Positions 38,601 to 50,800 of a stretch of 64,000 nt of DNA are shown piece by piece. The stretch's first letter is position 1. Every line of letters begins with the position of its first letter. Position numbers and translations under genes: made by a program. The stretch is from Takifugu bimaculatus (taxonomy: Eukaryota > Chordata > Actinopteri > Tetraodontiformes > Tetraodontidae). The stretch spans positions 7,617,667 to 7,681,666 of the forward strand of contig CP034980.1 of the NCBI GenBank assembly GCA_004026145.2, written 5' to 3'. The notes under the pieces are model-generated. The model was not told the DNA's origin and did no database searches. It saw nothing but the letters and a program-made list of their open reading frames with translations.

Positions 38601-39085
38601 TGCCTCTATCAATAGTGATCAAAGCGAAAGGGTGAAGGCTTTGCTTCAGTATTGTGGGCATCACCAGGCCAACAGCATGCTATTATCGGCTCATTTAAGT
38701 CAAATCAATATGTCTATATGACCCTTGTGCTTGTAATGTTTCCTATTTATTACCCAGTTTCACTTAGTGTAGGTAATATTACCTTAATGCTCGGGAACCA
38801 AAATACATGAAAAGCTCCTTTCCAAGAGTTTCGACCCCGGTGTACTGAAGACCACAAAAACTAAGGAAGACATTTCCATTGAAATTGGACTCCTGGAAAC
38901 ACAAAGTGGTTAAATTAAATTTTAAAAAGCAAGTTTCTGACTCCTGTGTTGCTGCGAAGGAGAAAAATCAAACGTACCACCCCAGGTTTTGTCAAAGTTC
39001 CTCTGACGTCTGTCACTTTCTGTCCTTTTTGAACTTTCGAACGGATTTTCTCCCCGTTTAAGGTGCATCCAGGACCCTCAACCAT
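32503..39085 (-). CDS. neil3: Endonuclease VIII-like 3 DNA glycosylase, ten exons, with apparent frameshifts
   Basis: NEIL3 removes oxidised pyrimidines and hydantoins from single-stranded DNA and unhooks interstrand crosslinks at forks in the nucleus. Exons (minus): 39085-38978, 38892-38783, 38372-38237, 37900-37687, 36761-36687, 35901-35734, 34658-34498 (or from 34662), 33640-33226, 32970-32814, 32685-32503. With one base discounted in exons 3 and 7 the frame is 574 codons (human 605). Order: MVEGPGC with Val2 as N-terminal nucleophile, catalytic-loop Lys61, H2TH helices, Fpg C-x2-C-x18-C-x2-C finger, NZF finger, low-complexity linker, two GRF fingers. As written, exon 3 shifts frame and stops after about 103 residues. 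All splice sites are intact and the domains are otherwise well conserved. Either sequence errors or recent loss could explain this. Confidence 0.93.
32814..32970 (-). CDS. neil3: neil3 exon 9: first GRF zinc finger
   Basis: Encodes CCTSHHRPATLRVV, then GENKGRRFYAC and RENKCNFFE. The W that completes the FFEW motif comes from the next exon. Acceptor CACTTTGTCAG; donor GAG before GTGAAT. Confidence 0.94.
33226..33640 (-). CDS. neil3: neil3 exon 8: disordered linker
   Basis: The largest exon, 415 nt. It begins VHKEGISSEAS and holds the conserved KYPCIAF and SAFGTSTLVFSD blocks, then a Ser/Pro/Asn-rich low-complexity stretch with a basic PSKKMRIDH patch that could serve as nuclear localisation signal. 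The frame is intact. Plus-strand ORFs of up to 117 codons here are antisense shadows. Confidence 0.93.
34498..34658 (-). CDS. neil3: neil3 exon 7: NZF (RanBP2-type) finger, frame broken
   Basis: Reads LPVRNSLIGWTHKN and DWACQLCTLINEP in one frame and ACDACFTPRRE in the next. Together they fit W-x-C-x2-C-x3-N-x6-C-x2-C exactly only if one base is discounted between them (GG at 34531-34532). The exon is 161 nt where its flanking phases require a length of 1 modulo 3. The best acceptor by pyrimidine tract, GTGCAG, puts the start at 34662, which adds another surplus base; the in-frame acceptor four bases on is used here. The NZF of NEIL3 binds ubiquitin. Confidence 0.88.
35734..35901 (-). CDS. 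neil3: neil3 exon 6: Fpg-type zinc finger
   Basis: Encodes CRKSGSALHKHFKVYKR, then C-x2-C (residues 234, 237), TVCRLGDNGRMTYFC and a last C-x2-C (256, 259). This is the DNA-binding zinc finger of the Fpg/Nei catalytic core. Phase 0 on both sides. Confidence 0.95.
36200..36425. repeat. Possible old repeat fragment in neil3 intron 5
   Basis: A C-homopolymer (36360-36368) followed by a CCCTCCCTAGGGGGTGCATC segment and TTTGAAAATCACTGTCC resembles the degenerate end of an interspersed repeat. No terminal inverted repeat or target duplication could be defined. Confidence 0.2.
36687..36761 (-). CDS. neil3: neil3 exon 5: H2TH region
   Basis: Twenty-five codons, VEQLTAEQLLHVV to TRDFTLLFYK, matching the helix after the H2TH motif in NEIL3. 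Phase 0 on both sides; acceptor GTTTTTAAG. Confidence 0.93.
37687..37900 (-). CDS. neil3: neil3 exon 4: H2TH motif
   Basis: Encodes LTEDCVQKVRAMEGLDVC, a basic stretch and MPGVGNIIKNEALFDSGLHP, the helix-two-turn-helix signature that contacts the DNA backbone. The frame is intact and the exon is the most strongly conserved of the gene. Confidence 0.96.
38237..38372 (-). CDS. neil3: neil3 exon 3, frame broken
   Basis: Reads VHFGMNGSMRINPAERRDRT in the incoming frame and TPVLEIHLTNDIVCFFDS in the outgoing frame; both match NEIL3. The shift falls at or beside a run of three G (plus-strand CCC, 38309-38311). The exon is 136 nt where flanking phases require a multiple of three. Read literally, translation ends at a TAA about 31 codons into the exon. 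Confidence 0.9.
38783..38892 (-). CDS. neil3: neil3 exon 2: catalytic-loop lysine
   Basis: Encodes SNFNGNVFLSFCGLQYTG, then VETLGKELFMYFG. The Lys in LGKELF corresponds to the conserved beta-hairpin lysine of Nei-family enzymes (human NEIL3 Lys81). Ends in AG of an Arg codon completed by exon 3. Confidence 0.95.
38978..39085 (-). CDS. neil3: neil3 exon 1: start and N-terminal nucleophile
   Basis: Begins MVEGPGCTLNGEKIR. After Met removal Val2 is the N-terminal amine nucleophile, a NEIL3 trait (NEIL1 and NEIL2 use Pro). The ATG has A at -3 and G at +4. Thirty-six codons, shorter than the human exon. Donor GTG before GTACGT. Confidence 0.95.
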
Positions 39086-39163
39086 TTTTAATCAACAGTT
39101 TGATAAAATGCAATTTTGTCTAAAGTCTCCCGGACAATCTGTAGCCGCGCAAAAGTTTAATTG

Positions 39164-39196
39164 CGCGCATGCGCATTAGTCTTTGTGTCCGGAAGT
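39164..39196 (-). promoter_or_regulatory. neil3 promoter: NRF1 palindrome and ETS site
   Basis: CGCGCATGCGCA at 39164-39175 is a full match to the NRF1 consensus YGCGCAYGCGCR, and CCGGAAGT at 39189-39196 is a strong ETS/GABP site. They lie 80-110 bases upstream of the start codon in a CpG-rich patch without a TATA box, typical of housekeeping and DNA-repair promoters. Confidence 0.65.
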
Positions 39197-39697
39197 TACG
39201 ACACAAAAAGCGGACTGACGGCAGTGCTCACTTCTGACACAATTCCCGCAACGTTTAAAGGTTTTCAGCAACAAATATTGAAAACATATTATTTATGTTT
39301 ATATGTATATTTCCTTGTCCGTTTTCCTTTTTAAATTTTTTTGCAAACAGTTGACTGTTATGCTCTATTTTAATCTCTTATTTTAAGAACGATTCATCCA
39401 CCTTTATTTAATGGACCTTTTCTTGTGTGGTATTTTATTTAAAACGCTAATGTTGAACGTTGGAAGTTTGGGAATATGTGATTGGATGACCCAACAATAT
39501 AGGGGTTGATTTAATGACGTGCATACCCCTTTCTAGGTTTAATAAATATTCTCGTTATGCCTTGATACGGTATGCCTAATTATTGTACAGGTAACCCGTA
39601 TAGAACATGTGATTCATATGACTTCCACTTGAGGGACGCTAGAGGACCGTTATTGATCTGGCAACTAAAGTGACTACGTGCATCATGTATTAGCTGT

Positions 39698-39848
<151 letters not shown>

Positions 39849-42800
39849 GAGGGTCAAATGGTGGCATAGTTCTAATGGAATGTCTATCACCACCCTGTAA
39901 TTTTGAACAAACCTTGAAGTGCCCTGCTGATTGCCCTTCACACGAACTCCTCGTCCAGTAAGCTTTATTGCAACATCAAACCAGGGAAATCTGCTTTGAC
40001 CAAGAGCAAGAAAGGGATTTCTGCATTTTAATATTCTTAGAGATCTTTTTTTTTCAAAGTAAATCCTTTGAGATTAAACCCAACCCTTTGCTTGATGGAG
40101 CGAGTAACAGGGTCTTGCAGTTTGCCAGCTGAAATTTTAAAAAGCAGCAGCACTACATTATTCCAGGCCATATATGATTATCCAGGCATGACCAGAAAAC
40201 TGATGAGCATGTGGGGGAAATGTGTCAAGGTGTTTCAAGACAAATGTGCTAGTCTTTCAGCTGTGGATCATGTAGAGAACCCTTCACTGGTTCCCTAGAT
40301 GATTTCACTTCTGCCTGTTGCAACAGGTACATCAATGTTTACGACTGTGAAAGACCAATTATATACTAATATGTTGTAGATCATTTTGGCCTTGAGATAA
40401 ATAATATAATGCAAAGGACTCTGCTATGGGAAAAACAGCACATAGACTTGCATAAATACATGGTTACCTCAGCTTTGAATAGTCTACAATGTTTTTAGAG
40501 GAATAAAAACACTACACACGGTGTCCAATTAGTGTGTATGTTTGTGCTACGTGTCACAGGACATGAAATCACAAGTGAAATCAAGTTCATAAAGTGCACA
40601 TCTGTTTTGCTGCCAATTAAAATGAAATTTTGATGAAGTCTGAAGTGGAAAATGATGTTGTTTGCTTAATGAGGACTCTGCATCTTCGTATATGCAGCTG
40701 CAGGAATGTGAGACAATGCAATCAACTAGATGGTGCAGTTCATTTGAATCATCTTCCTGTTTATAATGCTTGCTTCATGTAAATAGATCAAGTCATATGA
40801 TCACAGTTGGAGCAATTACCTCACATTAAGAGAAGTAAGTGTAATTTTCTAAATAAACAGACACAATTCACAAAGATTTAGTTTTTTAAGCAGACCTGTA
40901 CAGTAGTTCCAATAGCTGTAGTTGTTAAAAAAGAAATCAGCCCCACACTATTCAAACATGGTAGTATTTCTGTTTTTCTCTTAAAGGTTTATCATAAATA
41001 TCTTTAAAGCAAATATAAAGCTTGTTTCCTTGGGAGTGAGAGGCTTAACTGCAGAGATACGTTGCTATGCAACAAGGATTTCGAAAGAATTTGCAGCGGC
41101 AGGGTCAGATTTCTGTCTCCGAACGCTCGACAGGAACTAAAAACTGCTAATATTGCAACTTTAAATGGATCTCACTTGAAACCCTCCAACTGTTTTTCAT
41201 TGTTTCTGCATTCATTTCCTAAAAACATTGAAATCCTCCCGAAAGGCTCCACATCCTCCATTTATCCTGCCATCTTCACACTGATGATGCTCCCCATACA
41301 ACATAATTATTCTCCAGAATTCCCTCAATAAATTATTGCTTTGTTTTCCTTGGGTTCACAGTCTAATTTGACAGATCAATCCACATCTGGCAGACAGCTT
41401 CCAGATGTGAAGCCCTCCTGGGCGTTAGCAAGACCCTCAGACTCAACCAACCTCCGTCTGTGTAACAAATGAGACAACAAAAATGGAGTCACAAGGTCAA
41501 GGAGGCAGCTGCACAGAGGCATGTTAATGTAGCAACATATAACACCAGAGTAATCTGCTGTTAGCTAGTGGATTCATGCATTAAATAGAGAAAACATCAG
41601 AAGAAAACATCCTCGAGGCTGAAATAATTCTTCTCTGCAGGAGGTGGCAATGTTTCCTACCTCAACAACCGGTTTATTCCCCACACTAACCAGGCTGCAC
41701 TTAAGCTCGAGCAACACACCCATCATATCGACATGGAACCAAAACCTGGTATTTCAGCTTCTATACAACTGGGTTTGTGTGGGTATAAATGAGGCACTGG
41801 TGCTGTCAAAGTGCCTTTAAAGCATCCAGTCAAACCAGCCAAACACCAGAACAGTGGTCCTGGAGGGGGAGGGGTGTAAAACTGGACCCCAGCATCGTCA
41901 ATGGGTTAGGGTTAGGGTTATGTTACAGTGTCCTAAAGAAGAAAGAAAGGAACTATTATCTGAGTCAACTACATCCCTCAAAAGAAATATACAGAGATGG
42001 AACATTTGAATATTAAAGATATTATTCCCTCTTGACTGGGCTTTGACTGGACTTCAATGATGTAGGTTTCTGGACCAAAATTAAGCTGGAATTCTACTAA
42101 AGCACGCCGCAGCGTCTCATTATTGGTCCTTCTGTTTTCTTTCTCAGTTTTCTTGTTTCTTTGATCTAAATTCATAATGAAGTTTCTTAACTTTCAGCTT
42201 GTGCAATCATTTATTTAATAACTGTTTAACAAAACGACTCCACTCTGTTATTTGGTCATCACTGGAGGAAGTATCTGAAAATTCTAGCGCTGCACAGCAG
42301 GAGACATCTCAGGGAGTCACAGGAATATGAATGATGTCTGACTGATTTGTGTTCCTTGGATGGAGATCAGACTCAGATTTATGGACAGATGGCTGAAGAC
42401 CTTTTCTTACAGAGAGGGTCATATGGTGGCCACATGCTGAAAACCTCTTCAGCTCCAGGTCTCATGACATCTTCTTATAACTCATGGTTTCGCTCTTGGA
42501 GTCTGTGAACAACAGTGGTGCGTTTTTACCTACAGCCTTACAAAGATGGAAAAGAGAGAAAGAGAAGTTAATTAACACAAAAGCGTAGTAAAACCTCTTA
42601 TTCCCCGTTTTTTTCCTTATCTTGGAATCAAAAAGTTTGGAAGTCTAGAAGTCCACATTCAAAGCTTTGCTCAAAATTCAGATATTCAAATGAACCTGTT
42701 CTTAAAAGAGATGCTGATTTATTCAGTTTGTATTGATATACATTTTTAAATCATCATTTCCCTGAACTTGGTAAGTGTGTAATCTTTAATTTAGAAAGGT

Positions 42801-44469
42801 AGAAACGTAGAAGGGCATTGGTCCGATGGAATCCAGCCCATTTCCATGCTCTCAACCATAGCTTCACCTTACTTGGGCCCATCTGAATGAGCTTTTTGCA
42901 TGACTTCATTACCCAGCCAGAGCTAAAGGGCAGATGAAGAAAGAACAATCAGCCTTTGGGGATTGATAATTAATGGCAACAAAGAACAGGCAGGAATGTG
43001 AGTGGGGACCGAGATAAAAAGGCTCATTTAATTTAATGATTCCGTTTTTGGGCGGAGTTTGACATCAGTGTAGGCTCAACGCAGATTTCAAAAGTCAGTC
43101 AACTTCCACATGGTATCATTAGACATTCATATCATCCTTTTTACCCTCTGATCGGTTCAGTTGCTACTTACTCGAGCAATAATGGTAACATGAATCCATC
43201 CTTTGCCATTTCGGTGTGCGCGAGGTTGTTCTGCACACGTGAGCGAACATTTGTGAAATAATGGAAATGACGCATCTGTCCAGTCATGTTAAAACATGAT
43301 ATTAAATAAAATAAGCAGTCATGGCCTGATTCTCCAATCCGCACAAATAGAAGTGTACGTAGCTGCATTAGGGTGTGTAGGAAGCTCTTCCTCTTCTTGT
43401 TAGGGTTGTGTGTTTGTGTTAATAAACTCCAACTTTAAAATTAAAGCTGGAGAGCAGGTAAAGAGGAATTCTTCCAGAGCATTTGTTGCAATCGCTGTCT
43501 TGATATCTCGTTTGTCAAGATAGTTTAGTTGTGTAACTGTGACCCTGATGAGCAAAATGCGCCATTTTGGGCCACATTTTTTATTTTGTATCTTCATTAG
43601 AATGGAGGACATTTTTCTAGTGTTAATTTACCAATGTTTCATCACCAGTCCTCCCATTCTCTGCCTCCATTCTCCTGATACGTGGGTGAATATTGTCAGT
43701 CTAAACCTCCTGGATGTTTTATTGGAGGGAGCAGTGACAGCAACAGGATGAAATCACTTGTGACTCTGGCGCTTTAGCAGGCACAGCCACCATTTGCCAT
43801 TTCAGAACACGCCCACACACACTCGGTTCGAGCATACTATCATTACTTTTCCTGCCACACAGCATTTGGTGGCTACTCCTTTGATGTGAGAGCTTGATTT
43901 TGTTCTTGGGATGGGGGCTGCATTGTTCCCGGCTTCCACAATCTGCAAGTCAGTTCTATTATTCATTGCTGAGCGTGAAAAGGGGTCCAGATTGGGAGGA
44001 AAATTCTTCTGTTGCTCTTTGATACAGGCCCTTCTGTCACCACACAGGAGAGCTGGAGTGTTCAGTGACTTTTAATTGGCCCTTTCAGTTGTCAAAGCTT
44101 TTCATACTTTTTATTAACACTGGGAGAGATAAATAAACACCTGCCTATCAGCTTTTTTGTGCACTTGTTAGTTGTTGCCACATTTTCATGTTTGAAGTGA
44201 CGTGAAAACATTAAACTGTCATTATATTGAGTTACAGCACCTGAAGGTGACGTTGACCTTTGTGTTAAGCATCGACTGGATTCCCAGTGTAAAAGTCACA
44301 AAAGAAGCACTTCATCAAACTCCTAAAAGCTGCTATACACCACCGTCAGAGGGAAACCTTTCCTTTTTATCCTTTATTGGACAGAATTGAATAGTTTGAT
44401 TGTGGAATCAAAAGCATGTCTGTACAACATGAAACATGAAAAATATATCCAGGCCATGGATTATTTTCA
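39849..44469. other. Intergenic between neil3 and pdgfc, left part
   Basis: No exon recognised on either strand. A short TTAGGG array lies at 41903-41920. A low-repeat stretch at about 43760-44160 with CATTGTTCCC and TCAAAGCTTTT cores could be a conserved noncoding element. VEGFC, the usual neighbour of NEIL3 in tetrapods, was looked for and not found. Confidence 0.45.
41903..41920. repeat. Short telomere-like (TTAGGG)3 repeat
   Basis: GGGTTAGGGTTAGGGTTA, three vertebrate telomere units, at an internal position. The preceding sequence is G-rich. Confidence 0.9.
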
Positions 44470-44800
44470 GGCACAATGGTGGGTTAGCATCACACCTTCA
44501 CGGTAAGAAGGTTAGGGTTCGAATCCCGCTGGTCACAGACCTTTCTGTGCAGAGTTTGCACGTTCTGCCCATGTCTGTGTGGGTTCTGGTATCCAGAGGC
44601 AGGCAGTCGGTGACTCCGCATTGACCTTCGGCATGAATGTGAGTGTGAGTGGTTGTTTGTTTCTACATGTTGGTGCTGTGATGAGCTGGTGACTTGTTGA
44701 GGTTGGACCCAGCCTCTCAGCAGCCGACGGCAGCTGGGAGAGGCTCCTGCGCCCCCGCAACCCTGCTCACTGATAAAGTGGATGATGATTGATGGATGGA
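44470..44800 (+). mobile_element. tRNA-derived SINE-like element, degenerate
   Basis: The head carries a Pol III B-box-like GGTTCGAATCCC near 44515-44526 with an A-box-like GGTTAGCATC about 30 bases upstream. The body (TTTCTGTGCAGAGTTTGCA, then GAATGTGAGTGTGAGTGGTT, then CAGCTGGGAGAGGCTCC) matches a pattern I recognise as widely dispersed in teleost genomes. It ends in a GATGATTGATGGATGGA tail. No target-site duplication was evident. The family name is left open. Confidence 0.7.
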
Positions 44801-47800
44801 ACATTTGCACATGCTTTTTTGTCCATGAGACCTGGAAATATTAAATATTGTTACTTTTGGATATCAGGACTTTCATAAGTTGACAGCTATGTTATTAAAT
44901 ACATTTCCCACCATATCAGGGATGTTTTCTTTCTGCTGATTGTTTTAAGATTTCTCAGATGGTGCCGGTTGCAGTGTGTAGAGCTGTACCCCACACACAG
45001 GTTTCTGTTGACTCTAGATCCCACTAGAACACAAGTTGAACACGCAGCACTTTTAAATTACAAAAAGCGAAAATAAACCAGTAAACGACTGCGCTTGAAA
45101 TTAAGAGAAATTGCAAGTTACTTCCAGAAATGGCCAGTTTATGCTGCAGTCCAGATGCACGCAGGCATAATTATCCTCTTCAGTACACAGTAGTGCGGTC
45201 TAAGGTTAAGAGAGTAAACACGGACTGCGGTGTGCCGACAATGACAAACGACATCCCCACTCCTCCTGCGCCTCTCTTGTGCTTCCAGCTGGGCAGTTAG
45301 CAAAGGTGGTTTTGGTGCTTCAGATTTCTGTCCTGGGCTACAGCAGCAACACAGAAGCAGACACACAGAAAATGGAAGCCTTAATTATCTAATTGGCCAC
45401 TTGCGGTCCTCCTCCTGCGGTAATGGCCGTGTAACAGCTCTGTAATGGGCTTTGTCCCACACAGATGCTTCTCACAGTGGGACTCCTGCTACCAACACAG
45501 ATGGGAGAACTTCATCTTTGTCGAACATGCTGCACTTTCCCATCTCTTCTGTTTTTATTTCAGTGATGTATCTATACACAAAGCGTCCATATCACCTTTG
45601 CATGGTTAAGTAGTTCTTTCAGAACTTGTGAACTGAATATTTGTTTGCTAAATGTGTTATCCTTACTCTGCCCTACTTTAGTGGGCCTCAAATGATCTTT
45701 TTGTATTATCTGAAAGTATTAATGATGCCTAAGATTGTATCCCAATCTTAAATAACTTTCACATAATTTGACATTTGTTTTTTTTTAATCAGAATAATTA
45801 GAAATATAAGACGTTTAATTAACTGTAGACACAGAATCTTTGGATTTTTTCCTTACTAGACTATTTCATCCAATAAAAACATTCGATGAAATGAATATAT
45901 GAAACAAAGTTTTAGTAGACTATACACTATGTTGTATCTGCTACCAGCTGTGAAATTCATTTAGAAAAATGAATGAAAATGCAAAGTCTAGCCTGTAATT
46001 TTGTTGCTTGAAAGAGCAAAAAACAAGTGAAGTGAATGATGAAAATAAAATGGAAAAAAATTAGAAACAGACAGACGGGGAGGCTGAGCTGGGAGAGAGC
46101 AGGGACAGTTATATAACTGCACAGAAAGATGGGCGCAGACGAAATTTAATGATGACAGAGTTTAGAAAAAGCTGCGCATCTTGACTGCCCCCTAACGGTG
46201 GAAGTCAGAAACTCCTGTCACTTAGATCAGATGCATCTTTAATGGTTCTCGCGTATGTTTTCAAGGGGGTTTTGCTTTAATTCATAGATTTGATGCAATA
46301 ATATGAAATAAAGACTAAAATTGTTTCAAAAGTAACAGTTTATTTCAGCCATTGGCTCCAAGGAAGGAGATCCAGTACAGTTTTATATGCAACCCACTGA
46401 GAAAACCGGGTTATATAAGGTAAGACAGAGAAGGCAAAGCAGTGGGAGGAATTCTTCACATAAAAGACAGAATGCCTGCAACAACACCTAAAATATGTAA
46501 CGAGGCTTTTTCTCCCAGTACAACACAAAAAGACAAACTGCGACAATCCGGAATCCACAAACTGGGAACAAACTAATTTGCGGCCTTAAGAAACAGTTTG
46601 AAATAGACAGTTTCCTAACCAGTTGCCCGTAGTGGCAAATGCACTCGCATTCAAGAGGCATGGATCAAAAATTGATGGCTCCCTGCCCAACAAGGCTTTT
46701 AAATTTAATTACAAAAGATGTTTTGTGTCTGATGTATAAACTATTCAGCAACTACATTTCACTCTCAAGTATGAATACTGTCTTCTACCACAAAGGTTTC
46801 TTTATAGAACATGACACTGCATGTCCTCATATGGCTCATGCATTGACACAATATGAATATTTGATAGTTTATTGACAGTAGTTGAACAGTTTGGCCCTAG
46901 TTTTAAACCATCCCAACACCATTTACTGTGAAAAAAATACCCCCTGAATGTTGTCACATATTTTATTCCGCTATAAAAAAAAACCCCACACAACTGCACT
47001 TTTAAAGTTTTGTGCGTGAAACTCACAAGCTAACCTGTCGAGCGTGGGCCAAACATAACTGCGCCCCCTGATTTTATGATCTCATATCCTGACAGGAGTG
47101 CTCTTGTAAAACCTGTTCTATGTGATGTAAAGTCCGACCCAGTTTGTTTTGGAAAGGGAACAAGTCACTTGTCCATGTATGGAGGAGAAACAGCCCTGAC
47201 CCCCACCGTGAAAGACAGGAGGATCAAAAGATAAAGCCTAGAAATAACTGAGGTCATTTTATACAAATATTTCAAAGCTAAGGTCTGCAGATGTCAGCGA
47301 GAAACAACATGAAGACAATAAAAGAGAAATGCTTCGGAGCAGCATGTTCTAATTGGCAGTATTTGTTCTTGGATGTCAGTTCTCAAAAGTTCTAATAAAA
47401 CAGAGACCCTGCTGTTGGGAAAGACTCACATTAAACATTAGATAAGGGTTGCATGGATTGTTGTTAAAACCCAACATGGTGGAAGGTTTGGATGACCAGT
47501 TGCAGGAGCACATAATGGTGCCTGGTGAGGTTAAGAATCAGGACCCTTTTTTTTAAATTAGCAAGTGATTTTTGTTCCTGCTGAGTTTCGTATCCAGCCG
47601 TCACTCTAACATGCTGTTTCAGTATCTGCTATAAAAAAAAAACAACAGCAATTTATTGATTGCAGATTTAAACTAAGCACAAGCTGAATTTCTACCATCT
47701 GGGATCACTAAAGAGCTCTTAAAATTTTGAAGGTTGGTCAAAAAGGAAATCAGACCTGTGTTGGAGTGAGCACACATCCGGATTTCTTACAAGTTTCACA

Positions 47801-50800
47801 GGTACCTGATAGTTCACCCTGAGTGGTTTGTTCAGCATATTTCTGATTCAATATATTCCTTAGTAAAAAAAACAACAATAAAAATACAGCAAAGATAATG
47901 TTTATCTATTTGAGTGAAAACTGATTGAAAACTTTTGGTCCTCAGATTCTATCTAGTGCTGGATGGGCAGATTAAGGCCGATTTCACATCATTCCCATCG
48001 GCTGGAAAACTGAAGGACACCTTTGCTGCCAGTTGCAACTAGATCAGATCAAAAGTGAGGTTTGAAATGGCAGAATAAGGGAGTTAAAGTGTGCTGTGTT
48101 CATTAACCTGACAGGGGTGCAGCATATTAATGGCCCGTGCTCTCACACGTCTGTTGTAATTTGGTTCAGTTTTTCCAAACTTAATAATCCAGTGTTATTT
48201 GGTTCTCAACACGGGACACATGTGCACACAGAATGGTCAGAGCTCCAGCAGTCAGGGGTGTGGCCAAACGCAGGGAAGGGTTTGTTTTAATATGTCCACT
48301 TGGAAAATCCTCGGGGGAAATTTCACGGATTCTGCTGCAGATGTTTCACCATGTTTGCATGCTTGGAATTGGGGTTGGGCCCTTTGATCTAAATGAAAAC
48401 GCACCGCAGAGGTTTGCAGCCCAGGCGAGTTCGAGCTCCGCGCTGCCGAGCAAGTCAGAAAGTGTTTCCACCTACGGATTTTCCCAGATTCCCCGGCAGA
48501 GTCTACCGTCTGTGATCACAGACCTCTGAACACCGCGGGCTGCTGCCTTGCTTCATCCCTTTCTTGGCTCGGGCTGATGCCATTTGGCATCCCCAGGGCA
48601 CAAACTGCTCCAGTGCCAAACGCAAACTGCAAATAACACAGATCGAACTGAAGTCTGGTGCATATGCTGCATTTTAATGGTCATTAATGACATGAGGAAC
48701 CATCAACACATGTGGAAGAGCGTATGGTGTTACCTTTGGTAGCCCGCGCTTGTGAAATATGTCATGTTCAGCTTTGTAGAGCACAAACTGTCTCCTTTAG
48801 AAGGTGGCAAATGTAGGTTCACAAACACACACACAAATCTAGTAAATAAAATGCTGACGTCATGCAAATTTAAGAGGTCCCAGTAAAATTATTTGGTTCT
48901 GAAATGTATCGTCTGGTAAATAATGGTTCCCATTTATAATCTCATTATCACTCAGAAGGGCTGAGCGCATTCATACAAGAGCAGCGGTAGTTTTTGTTGT
49001 ATTTCATTTTTATTGTTTGTTTCTAATTTCTTAAGTTGGGGGTTTATTTGTGCAAAAAGTGACAGATCAGGATTATATCAGACATGTGCAGCAGGTGTGA
49101 ACCTCTCATCTCTTCCCCATTAAGCAAATGCGTCTGAATGACACGACCCTGAAGTTATTTCCTCTTTAAATATGACATTGTCCTGTAAATGTGATAGATG
49201 CATTTTGGCCTGCGTTGAAGTCACATCACTTTTGCCACAGTCTTTCTGAGCTGAGCTTTTACTGGGACCCAGTGGTATGAGTTAGTAACACCTCATGCAC
49301 CATGAATTGTTGTAAAAAAAACCCCAGAAACACCACATGTGGGGCCACAGCCTTTATCATTCCTTCAACATTGAAGTTGATAGCAACATGAGGACCCCAG
49401 AAGCTGTTTACAGCTCTCTTGGCTGCGCCTGCTGGAGCTAAATTCTAAGCGAGCCGAGCGCTAAGGAGCCAATAAAAACAGCCTCATTTAGGCTGTCGCT
49501 ACTTGGCACTCTGCTTTCGAAAGAAAACAATTTCTACACCCCGTCAACTTCACGCAAGGTTGTGCACAAGCTGGACAGGAATCACAGGAGGACTTGTCAG
49601 GACTTGTTTCTTCAGTCAGCGCAAGAGACCAAGACTCTATTTACAGGCTTCGTCAATGCCAAAGTCAAATTTTTTCAACCCATTAAAGAATTTTTACAAC
49701 AATTTATTTGTCAGCTGGGAGCTGAAAGTGTTTCTTTTCCCATTTCATCCTCAAAAGGTTGTTTTTGATCGACCGTGAGACGACTCAGAGGATAACGATG
49801 GCAAAAACGTGACGTTGCCATAGAGACATCCTTGACCTCGACCCGGTTGTTTGTGTTTGTGGGATTGATTCACCTCAGTTTTACTGGCAGTGCTGAGGGA
49901 AGTTTGGGTGAAACAGAGGCACGACACTGATGCAAGATCTTTCATATTTTTTTAATGATTTACGCAATACCTGAGGGTCTTTCCAGGCTTTGATCCCTTC
50001 TCAGACAAAGAGTCACTGGATATGTTTTTTAATACTCTGTGCATTTAATAAATCTGTGAAAGTTTATATTAGAATGTCTGATCTTATCTGAGTTGAACTT
50101 CAAAGGCTTTTTCTTTTATGAAGAAGAACTGAACTGTTGCTGCAAAGAAAAAGAAGCGCTCTCGCTGCCAGACAGTGCAGAAGGCAAGAAATCCTTCATC
50201 TTAGGTCGCACGTTTGCATTATACAGTGTTCCGAATATGCAAATTTAGCTTAAAGTTTGACGAAAAAGTTTGGGGAGCTGGGATTGATCTGCAAAACCTG
50301 ATGGATTCAAATCTATTTTGGTTCCTGCAGCGCGTTACGGCTGTAGTTGGATATTTGAGGTTTTGGCCCAAAGGGCCATATCTGCATACATGTTTAGTGA
50401 GATCCATCGAGGCAGTTGCCTGCATTTTAGAAGCAATGACATCATTTCCCAGTACTGGTAACATAAACCAGGTAATGGACGTCTTCAGCGACCAACCGTC
50501 TGAGCTTGATTACAGAGCTGATTTCAAAATAAACTTTTCTGCTACATTAATATAAATGAGTGTGAGATAGACTCCCAGAAACTACCCCAGCCTTTGAATC
50601 AGCTGAGGCTGTGTACTAACACCTGCAGCGTCTGTCAGCCTGTCCCCCGCCCCCCAATTCCCCCAGGAACTACCCCCAGTTGCCCTGCTGGTGATCAAAG
50701 TTGAGAAAGAGACTTTTAAAAAAGGCCGCTGCAGAACTTACAGAGCAGATCTTTTAATATAAACATCTTCCCATAAAAGAGAAATTGGTCCTAAATGTTG

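Noticed and set aside
44500..44570. A functional tRNA gene at the B-box-like sequence
   Set aside because: No cloverleaf with paired acceptor and anticodon stems; the body and tail are those of a SINE.
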